The position numbers and the translations under genes are program-made. Positions 54,792 through 64,000 of a stretch of DNA of 64,000 nt are shown here, piece by piece. The DNA lies in assembly GCA_016758965.1 (NCBI GenBank), contig JAEPRB010000061.1:62001-126000 (forward strand), in the 5' to 3' direction. Source of the stretch: Circinella minor. Lineage: Eukaryota > Mucoromycota > Mucoromycetes > Mucorales > Lichtheimiaceae. The notes below the pieces were generated by a model. That model was not told the DNA's origin. It did no database searches and saw only the letters and a program-made list of their open reading frames with translations. Positions within the stretch are counted from its first letter, which is position 1. Each line of letters starts with the position of its first letter.

Positions 54792-57700
54792 ATAAAAAGG
54801 GATCAACCATCTAAATAAATCCCCAGATCTTTATTAAAAAGTGGTCCTCTCCTCCCCACCCCCCACGTCCCTTTTCTAAGACCAAAAAAAAAAAAAAAAG
54901 AATTTCTATAACAACTACATAAAGAATTCTCTTAATATCTTTATGAATGATTTGGGTATTTTTTATTTATTCTATTTAGTTTTTCATTAACTACGATAAT
55001 AATGATATATCATAAATGATTTACATTCAAATTACATAATCTTTGATTGTTTTTAATTATAATACAAAAAAAAAAATCAAACAATGAATCGCTGTAATAG
55101 GAGTACAAAAAAAAAAAACCAAACTTGGATTTTGTTATTTGGGGGGTGGGGATGGAGGAAAGGAAAGGAAGAAAGGAATGAATTAAAGACAGATAAAATA
55201 ATTACGTACTAATAATAGAAACATTACTACATAGAGAATTTAATTCAGGGTTTTTGTGTTATAAAGAAGAAGATTCTTAAAAAAAAAAAAAACAATCGAT
55301 CATCACTTCAACCGGCATTCATCGTCGTCAAGGTACAACTGAAACAAGGGGTTTATTCTCCAACAACAACAACAACAACAAAAGAAAAAAACCGCCTCTA
55401 CGTATTACGTACATTAGAAACTGAGCATATTACATACTTTTTTATTTTCTAAGAAGGAAATATATAATCCAATAATACATGTAATACTATTTTATTAAAA
55501 CAAGGTTGATCAAATATTCATGTACCAGAGAGACCAACACATAAAAAAAAAAAATGTTATATTTTTTTTTCTCAGGAGACAACGTATTTGTTATTTGTTT
55601 TTTCGTACGCACGTCATATATCTTCATTTATCGTTTTTTTATTATTTTTTTTGATCATTTTACTAACTGTGTAAATACACACACCTTGTCCTTACAATCA
55701 AAATGAACATATTTACGTAGTAGAAATTTGGATTATATGAAGTGAAAAGAATATATTATATTTCTCTTTCTTTAAATTATTTCAAAATGAAAAATAGAAT
55801 TTCAACTCGTTCTGTTGTTGATAATGATTAAATACAATAATAATGGGTTTAAAATTTGGGATCATAAACGTACGTACACTATTGAAAATGTATGTTGTTA
55901 ATAATGTAAAAAAAAAAATACATTATATACGTACCTACCAAGAAAGAAAAACACTTTTTGCTCATGATTTAATATATTATTGAAAAGAAAAAAGAAGCCG
56001 CTAGTTTTTTTTCGACTAGCTTAGTAATAGAGAAAAACAAACGCCATGTGCCTGGTGGTGTGATAAGTGTAAAACTTATTATTGTCTACATTTAGTACAT
56101 TGACAATATATATATATTGATCGAGTAAATAATAATATATAGGGTGGCTAAATCTCACTTCTGAAATGCTCAAGAGTCAGTATAATCTATTGCTATCGTC
56201 TGAAAAAGAAGTCTTGCTGTATTGACTAGTAGTTGGATCTAAACCATATCCATGTATGATCAAAGTAGTGAAAGATCTCAAAAAATAAGTAAACAACCTT
56301 TTAGTACAAAACAAAATGTCAACAGTACGTAGTCTCAGCCTACTTTTGCAGAAAAATATAATTCTGATAATTATCAGGATAATTGCTATGCTATTATATT
56401 ACTTTAACAGGCTCTCATACTATCGAACCATACACGTATTTCTACTCTCTCTTACAGCTAATGGAACCAGTCAATATATATAATTTTTTTAAAAATAAAC
56501 AACAATTATTAAAATTTTTACAAAGGGGCAAAAAAAAAAAAAAAAAAAAAAATTCTTGCAGAATGTCATCATGTTTTTTTTTTTTTTTTTTGAATAATCG
56601 ATCTACGTATAATGCGATCCAGCATTTGCAACTACTACTACTGTACTACATTTCATTTATTTTTTCTGATTTATATTTATCGATACATATTTAAATGTTA
56701 CCTGATTAAACAATAGAGAACAAGTAAGTTATGAAACCTTTTACATGGAAAAAAAAAGCCAACATTTACAAAATATAATACAATTCCCAAATTATCTTGC
56801 AATTAGTGGGGGAGGTGAATACTTCATATATAGATGGGTTGAACTTTTGGCAACCCCAAAGGTAATTAAAATTACCATATTAGGGAAGTAGAACGAATCA
56901 CGATTTTTTTTAGGCATCGAGTAGGTAATTGTGATACCTATAGGAATGGTCTCACTGCACAAAAAAAAAAGACCCAACATGAAAAGATGGATTACCAAAA
57001 TCATAATATACGTAAAATGAAATCTTTCTAAATTATAATATAGTTCTATCTGTATAATAGAGTATTATATATATATATATCCCCCCCCTCCCCTTATTTT
57101 TATTATTATTATGATTATTATTTCCAATTCGTTAATAGTAATACGTAAAGTTTCTATGGATGCTCATTTCCATTTTTTTTTTTCGTATATCTGGATAATT
57201 TTCATACGTACATCATAAATATATATATGGAATAAAGATATAATAAAACCAATAAATTATAGCACTTGTCTACGTACATATTATTAAACTCCCTCTTTTT
57301 TTTTTATTTTATTTCTTCAAAATAATATCTTTTGACTTTTTTTTTTTTTTTAAAAAAAAAAAAAGGATCATAAGTGATCAAGGAGAAGGAACAGTTTATT
57401 TCAATTAGTATAATAGTGTATTTTGAGATACCTACGATGATCTGATATATTATTAATCTTTCCTATTCAGCGGAGAATAAAAAAAAGTAATAAAGCATAA
57501 AACAAAGCTGAGTGAGTTATATATATTATGGTATGCTGCATACCAAAAGAAAAAAAAAGCTGATTTTTTTTTTTTTAGACTACCGCGAATTTGTGTAGCA
57601 TATACACATAAACTTTCTTTTTTTTTTTTTTTTTTTTTTTCTCCCCTTCTCCTCTCTTTTTCACTTTTTCACTTTTTTTCCCTTTAAGCTACTCTTTTTT

Positions 57701-57803
57701 ATTTTTATTTTTATCTTTTAAAAAAAAGAAACAAACTTTTATATTTATTTTTTTTTAGATTCAAAAATCATTATTATTGAAAAAGATAAAAGATAAAAAA
57801 AAA

Positions 57804-60247
57804 ATGACGACCACTGATGCTATTATGAATAATAATGACGATACCATAACAACAACAACAAAAAACTCAGTAACAGAAGAAGAAAATAAACATAGTGGTA
57901 GAGATCGTTCAGGGACTATTACTGCACCACCTCCACCTCGTTCACTTCAATCCCATAGTTCGATTTCATCTGGATTTTCACTTGATGATGGTCAAAGTCA
58001 TACTTCTTCTGTAGATACAAGTGGAACCGAGAAAGATGAAGATAATACCAAGAAAAAACAACCGCCGACACGGGTCCGACGACAGCGCGGATTGACTGTA
58101 ACACAAAGCTCACGCCCATTAGATCCTCAACAAGATGAACAAGAAGAAGAAGATGAAGATAGTTATAGTACAGCAGATGATGATGATGATGACGACGATG
58201 ACGACAATGACAATGATCATACCAATAAAAAAGAATCATCCAATCAACAAGAACAAAATAAAAATGATAACAATGAAGAACTTTCTAAACAAATTCAAGA
58301 TTTAATGGTACAAGATCGACCTTCATTAGAAGATGATTTTATACATGAAAGCAATGATGATGAAGATCATATGGATGATGGTCGTTCGAGTCCAAAAAGT
58401 ATTCATTCGACTGTGTCTTCTTCTTATAGTGTTGTTTCAAGTGCATCCAATTATGATTTATTATTAGCACGACTTGGTACTCCACAACAAAGTAGTGGAG
58501 TAACAACGGGTCGAACTTCTTCTTCAACATCATCTTTTGATCATCATTTTATAGTACCTGGTGGTGGTGGTGGTAGTAGTAGTTCAATGGATCCAATATT
58601 ATTAGAACAAACAGATATTGGAAATCATGGAGAAGAAGAAATTGATTGGGGTAAAAAATTTGATGAATTAATGTGCATATTTTTTTTTTTAAGTTGCTTT
58701 ATTAAGGTACCGAGATCTAACTATTTTAAACACTTCCCCCCCTCCTCTTCTCTTTCTCCGCAAATAGAGTTTTGGTCCAAGGTAGTATCGGATTTTAAAG
58801 GTGTTAAAGCACCTACTTTAAGACATCATCTTCAAAGAGGAGGTGTTCCACCTTCATTACGTGGTACTGTTTGGCCATTATTAGCTAAATCCAAGGATAA
58901 TCGATTGGAACAACAATATATGCGTTTGTTAAAAAGTGAATCTGTATATGAAAAAGCAATTATTCGAGATTTATCAAGAACATTTACAACTGTTGACTAT
59001 TTTCAAACAAAGGATGGTCAAGATGCATTATTTAATGTTGCCAAAGCTTATTCTCTTTATGATGCAGAAGTAGGCTATTGTCAAAGTGTTTTATTTATTG
59101 CTGGACCTTTGTTACTCAATGTAAGAATTTATATCATATTTTATATATATATTAGTTAACAACAAATAAACGCATCTTTTGACTCACTATTCTATATTTC
59201 CATATGAATAAATATATATATATATATATATATGATAATTAGATGCCTGAAGAAGAAGCATTTTGTGTACTTGTACAAATAATGACACGATATGATTTAC
59301 GTGGTCAATTTAAACCTCAACCTGATCTTTTATCACAACGACTATACCAACTTACATATTTAACCAAAGATCATTTACCCCATGTACAACGCCATTTCGA
59401 ATCTCAAGGCATTCAAACGAATATGTATGCTTCTACATGGTTTATATCATTATTTGCATACAAATTTCCATTGGAAGTTGTATTTCGTATCTATGATATT
59501 TTTCTTTCGGATGGTATTGAAGCACTTTTCCGTATTGCTCTTGCACTTTTAGAAAGAAATCAATCCAATCTATTAGTTTTAGAATATGATAAATTACTTC
59601 GATTTCTTAAACATGATCTTTTACTGATATATACGGTGAGTTGAATTATTTTTGAATCCCCTCCACCCACCGATTACTTTCTAACCTAAAAAAAAAAAAA
59701 TATGATATATTATTAGGATGCAACAAGTAGTCTTATTTATGATGCGTATCGTATCACTATACCAGCAAAACGACTCGATAAACTAGTAAAACAATTTCAA
59801 GCTGATGTAGCACGTAGTAATTCAGAAGTAGAAGCCATTGATAAATTAAGAAAACAAAACAAGGCATTGAATGATATGGTGAAACAATTAAAAGGCAATC
59901 TGGATGATATCAACAAAGAACATGGCATGGTAGCCAAAAAATTAATAGAATCCAAAATGGAAATTGCTCGTGTTCATGACGAAAATGATGCTCTTCGACA
60001 ACAATCTTATGATTTAAAACGTGCCTTGGAAACATTACCAACCGAAGTAGAAAATAGAGTCAAAGAAGAAATGGAAACGTTGACTGGAAAAAATGCAGTA
60101 TTAGTAAAACGTAACACATCTTTGGAAGATCAATTGGGCTATATGGAAACAATGGTGATGGAAATTAAAGCAAAGTTTGCAGAAAGTGAAAATGAACGTG
60201 TTAATTTACAACAACGATTTGATGATTTAAAACGACTTATGGATTAA
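57804..60247 (+). CDS. Rab GTPase-activating protein, TBC domain with C-terminal coiled coil (GYP5/EVI5-like)
   Basis: Stimulates GTP hydrolysis by Rab GTPases in vesicle traffic. Exons 57804-58650, 58768-59120, 59243-59635 and 59717-60247 give 707 residues. The first 280 residues are disordered, Ser/Asp/Glu-rich, with an Asp run. Exon 2 begins the TBC domain (EFWSKVVSDFKG, GGVPPSLRGTVWPLL). The arginine finger lies in AIIRDLSRTF and the glutamine finger in VGYCQS. Exon 3 continues ALFRIALALLERNQ. Exon 4 (residues 535-707) is a long heptad-like coiled coil. The first ATG of the open frame is at 57804. The first intron (58651-58767) is 117 bases with no in-frame stop. Using its GTAAAA donor restores EIDW-EFWSK, as expected for the family. 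Confidence 0.9.
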
Positions 60248-60305
60248 TACATAATAAAAAACGTTTATTATAATAATAATACGTAGAGGCGTATACGTAT
60301 TGTAA

Positions 60306-60343
<38 letters not shown>

Positions 60344-60813
60344 CTATCTATCTCCTTCAATTCACATACATACATATATAATATATACACAGAGAAAGAG
60401 TTAAATAGTCATTGTCTTTAATATGACTCATGTAGATAAAAGTTTCTTTATTTTTTTTTATAATTAAGAATGTTAATATAATAACTTTCCCAATTATATC
60501 TCTTACAAGAGAAAAGAAACGGTTCTGTGTTATTTAAAAAGAAATGTTGTATTGAATTAATTCCACAAATATAAGAAATTAAGAATATTGGAAATATGTA
60601 TTAAAAATTTTGTTATTACAATCTAGCTTTTTCATGCATGTGTTTTTATGAACATTACCCATTGTAAAATTAAATACAGTAAGCACATCATTTCAGAAAA
60701 AAAAAAAAAGAATACAAGTTAAATATACTGGTTGTAAATTATCAATAAAAAAGTTACAAAAAATAAATAAATAATAATAATAAAAAAAAAACCTGAATGC
60801 TATTTACATATTA
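60248..60813. other. convergent 3' spacer
   Basis: About 570 bases between the stops of the Rab-GAP gene and the amidase gene, with a long T-run (about 60318-60343) and A/T-rich unique sequence. No gene seen. Confidence 0.55.
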
Positions 60814-62703
60814 TTATAAAGAAGCATTATCCAACACATGTTGACCAAACCATTGTTTTTCAGGATGTTTACGTTCAATACCAGGTGTTTTTTCACACAC
60901 TTTGGCCATACGTAACAATAATGCTTCATTCCACCATTCTCCAATAAGTTGCATACCCACAGGTTTATTATGATGAAATCCAGCTGGAACACTTAAAGCA
61001 GGAAGACCTGTAAAATTGGCCAATGTAGCATATGTCATTGTGTGAATCGTTTTGACAGTATCAGACATACCATAACGAAAAGCATTTTGAGGAAGTTCTG
61101 GAGATGTAATTGCCGTTGTAGGTAATAAAAACAAGTCAATTTTATCTTGTTTAAAGATGCGATTGATTTGATCGATTACTTGAGTACGGACTTGTTGCGC
61201 TTTATAATAATCGGTTGCAGTAAGTTGGTTTGCTATGCTCATCATTATTTGAGTGGATGGTGTATACTTTGATTTAGAAGTGTTGGTTTTTAATAATTCT
61301 TGTTGAGCAAAGGTGTTCATTTCCGTACAAATAGTGATGGAATGGGCTAAATAGAATAATTATTAATGATAATAAAATAAAACAGATTAGAAATTATATA
61401 GTATATATAATCAAATGATAAACAAAATCATACGTTCTTAGAAGTAAAACACTAAGAAAAAATAAAAAGACAAAAGTAGATATATATATCAATTGGATGA
61501 TAGGTTACCATTTCCAACAAGATCAATACTTGGAAGTTCAATTTCTACTATTTTTGCACCAAGATATTCAAAGTGTTTTTGAAATCGACGTATATGATCT
61601 AATATTTCAGGTTCACCAATTTTTGATTCCCATTGAGGAATAGTAGCAATTGTAAGACCTTTTAAATTTTCTGTTAAATCATAACCAGTGAGAGATACAG
61701 GAGGCTGATACAAAGTATTTGGATCTTTTGAATCAGGACCAGCAGTAATTGCATAAGTCATTGCTAAATCATCTGCTGTTGCTGCAATAGGACCATATAC
61801 ATCAAGTGTTTGTGTAAGAGTTACTAAAATAATAAAGTTATAATAAGTAGATAGAAGCAAGTTAATATATATATATATATATATATATAATATTTGACAA
61901 GTGATATTATACTATACAACATTTACAAAAATAATAAAAAAATAAAAACTTACATCCACCATATGAAGAGAGACGACCAAATGTAGTTTTTAAACCATAT
62001 AAACCACAAAATGAAGATGGAATTCTATATAAATTTCATATATTATAAAGTAGTGTTAAAAAAATTTAATGTTATATAAAATAACTAAAAAAATATTTAT
62101 TTACCGAATAGATCCACCTGCATCTGCACCAATGCTAATTGGAACAAGACCAGCAGCTACAGTAGCTGAACTTCCACCACTCGATCCACCACAAGAACTG
62201 ACCAAATCATAAGGATTTAATGGAGTACCCGTATTAGGATTCACTGTAAATACACTAAAAAAAAAAAATGGGAATAGTATTAAAAAAATTTAATAAATCT
62301 AGATAATTAAAGAAAAAAAAAAAGATACTTTACTCCCAACCAAGTTCTTGCATGACAACATGACCCAAAATAATGGCACCAGCATTTCGAAGTCGTTGAA
62401 CAACTTCAGCATCATATTCAGCTGATTTTCCATCATTAATAAAACAAGTACCTCCTTTTGTTTCAAAACCTTGAACATTCATTTCTTCCTTGATAGAAAC
62501 GAAAACACCATCCAATGGACTGATAGGATTACCTTGCTTATATCTTTCAGTGGATGCAGCAGCTTCTTCTAATACTTTCTTAGGATTTATCGAGCGCATC
62601 CAATGATATTTTGAGTTTGATTCTTCCAAGATTTTGAGTAACAATTGTGCTACCTTTATATAATTCATGTTGAGTCAGCAAAAAGGTGAAAAGAGTTTCA
62701 ATT

Positions 62704-62734
<31 letters not shown>

Positions 62735-63174
62735 TACCTTGGTAGGGGTCATTTTTTGTTCATTATAGGCTATATGATAATCCCAAAACGAATAAAAAGG
62801 CGAATTACTTTTGTTTTCATATTTAAGTTGTGCCACTAAACTAATATTATTTTCATTATGATTCCTTGAAAAAGAATGTTTATGGTCATGAGGAATGGGT
62901 AAAAGTGTAGGCATTTCTACTAAGTTATGATCACGTAATTTGAATAAACGAGCATCTTTAGCAAGTTTATAGGGTACATAGGGTAACCAATCAACCCATT
63001 TAGCAGCTATTGCTAGTGGCCACCCATATAATGCTGGCGCATCAAACTTATATATATATATATATACATATATATAAATTATATTTATATTAGATAATGG
63101 ATCAATTATGTCTATTGGATATATATATATATATATGTTACAAAGTTTTGTACATTACCTTATCATCATCACCC
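60814..63174 (-). CDS. amidase-signature-family hydrolase (acetamidase/fatty-acid-amide-hydrolase-like)
   Basis: Seven exons (63174-63157, 63046-62738, 62653-62334, 62254-62105, 62024-61954, 61823-61509, 61346-60814) join into exactly 571 codons. The amidase signature is intact. Catalytic Lys lies in FVSIKEEMN. The cis-Ser is in [17 protein letters not shown] and the nucleophile Ser in [11 protein letters not shown], which spans an intron. The C-terminal half has [12 protein letters not shown] and [11 protein letters not shown], typical of the family. The N-terminus ([17 protein letters not shown]) has a weak hydrophobic stretch that could anchor it to membrane, as in fatty acid amide hydrolases. 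The substrate is unknown. The six-codon first exon MGDDDK is the least certain part; the third exon's AG lies just after ATATAA. Confidence 0.88.
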
Positions 63175-63704
63175 ATATTTTATTTTATTTTGAAGAAGAA
63201 AAAAGCAAATAAAATAAAATCAGAAAGAAATGGTTTCTTTTTAATTAAAAAAAATCTCAGGCTACTTTTTTCTAGTACAAGAGAGATTTTTTTTTTGTTT
63301 TCTTTGACGACATGTGCTTTGTGCAACCTCAAGTATCTTTTTTTTTTTTAAAAAAAAAAGAAATTTTATATATTATGCAGCAAAAATTAGAAGGTGAGAA
63401 AAGAAGTTAAAATTCTATGGTCAACATTTCGATACATATCCAGAGCGATAAAAAATAAAAATATATTACGTTGATTATCCATTTTCATTCTATACTTATT
63501 AAGGTAGTAGGTATTTTTGATTTTTTTTTTTTTTTTAATCCTTCCAAATCTTATTGTTTCTATAATGTAACATTCCTAAAAGTTACACAAATTTGACAAG
63601 CGAAAAAATAGAATACAATTCGAATTTAAAGGAACAAAATAATCAAAAGAAAATAGACTAATCATACTTATTTAAAACAACATGGACAATTAATGAACGA
63701 TATG

Positions 63705-63735
<31 letters not shown>

Positions 63736-64000
63736 ACCTTTCATATCTTCCAAATAAAAATAAAAAATAGACAAAGAGAGAGAGAGAGGCTTCGGGGGAA
63801 ACAAAATTATTGTTCAAAGAAGTTGGTTTCAGATAGCAGCTTTGGAGCGGAGTTAATTGAACCAATTTTAACAAAATTGGAAATGTGTCGTGAAGCTCAA
63901 GTACTTTCTCTTTTGTTATTAGTTCTTTAAAGATGGTAAGGAAGGGTTGTGTGTGGCAATCATTTAGATAACGAGACGATATATACAACTATACATCATA
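63175..64000. other. window end; possible coding piece of undecided strand near 63.8-63.94 kb
   Basis: Upstream region of the amidase gene, with a T12A10 palindrome (63338-63359) and a 26-A run (about 63707-63732). Between 63830 and 63935 both strands are open and protein-like. Plus reads FGAELIEPILTKLEMCREAQ and ends at TAA, after a TTTCAG acceptor-like site. Minus reads ELHDTFPILLKLVQLTPLQS. One may be a terminal exon of a gene continuing past the window. The evidence is not enough to choose. Confidence 0.25.

Larger units (their letters stand above)
53708..57803. other. long homopolymer-rich intergenic region
   Basis: About 4.1 kb. It holds the carrier 3' region (CA and TA tracts, a TTA repeat at about 53940-53961), one possible pair of terminal exons on the minus strand (54284-54478), and a block of very long A and T runs (54625-54789). 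The remaining unique A/T sequence has no recognisable gene. The final 200 bases are T- and CT-rich and probably contain the leader of the Rab-GAP gene. Confidence 0.5.

Noticed and set aside
54425..54814. 129-codon frame of Phe and Lys runs
   Set aside because: It is produced entirely by poly-T and poly-A tracts.
57777..57803. Upstream extension of the Rab-GAP frame
   Set aside because: It starts at a TTG and contains only Lys codons from A-rich leader. The first ATG is at 57804.
1..64000. CRISPR arrays, operons, bacterial ribosome-binding sites
   Set aside because: None is present. The spliced genes, codon use and gene content are eukaryotic.

Overview
The window comes from a nuclear fungal genome, most likely an early-diverging fungus of the Mucoromycota (probably Mucorales). 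The reasons are extreme A+T richness with long homopolymers, many short introns (about 50-120 nt, GTAA.../...TAG) in ordinary housekeeping genes, and the kinds of protein encoded: a MetX-type serine O-acetyltransferase, a fungal Cdc20, ALG10, BUD31, a RIM2-type carrier and a DUF2828 protein. The species cannot be fixed from sequence alone.

Left end (1-14 kb) is an accessory, mobile region. It opens with the C-terminal part of a DUF3435/FluG-domain tyrosine-recombinase relative. This is followed by about 7 kb of decayed, gene-poor DNA with a few relic coding fragments and a tRNA-Arg-like 5' half. Immediately next to that tRNA fragment lies a Ty3/Gypsy LTR retrotransposon (8352-14019, flanked by a 4-bp GTAT duplication). 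Its primer-binding site, gag, protease and most of the reverse transcriptase are missing. In their place is a 2.1-kb, more GC-rich segment carrying one long open frame on the opposite strand. That frame ends in a chymotrypsin-like serine-protease domain and is followed by the start of a second overlapping cistron. It looks like a piece of a non-retroviral RNA virus genome (probably a mycovirus) captured inside a retrotransposon, and it is the most unusual object in the window.

Right part (16-63 kb) is a normal gene-bearing region with fifteen well supported genes. In order they are: a DUF2828 protein (-), a seven-to-eight-pass membrane protein (+), dihydrofolate reductase (-), an Ariadne-type RBR E3 ubiquitin ligase (-), eIF3 subunit h (+), a vigilin-like multi-KH protein (+), serine O-acetyltransferase (+), ribosomal protein uS19/RPS15 (-), Cdc20 (+), a four-finger C2H2 factor (-), ALG10 (+), a SAM methyltransferase (+), BUD31 (-), a RIM2-like pyrimidine nucleotide carrier (+), a GYP5-like Rab-GAP (+) and an amidase (-); counting all of these gives sixteen. 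Exon boundaries were worked out by hand from splice signals and reading-frame continuity, and most spliced frames close exactly.

There is no operon logic; neighbours are functionally unrelated. Several pairs converge with short 3' spacers (membrane protein/DHFR, serine acetyltransferase/RPS15, Cdc20/C2H2, methyltransferase/BUD31), and several diverge from shared upstream regions (DUF2828/membrane protein, RBR/eIF3h, RPS15/Cdc20, BUD31/carrier). The spacers are long, homopolymer-rich and mostly featureless. Recurrent non-coding structure includes T(n)A(n) palindromes, intronic G-runs in the vigilin gene, one GC-AG intron, and one stop-free intron of 3n length.
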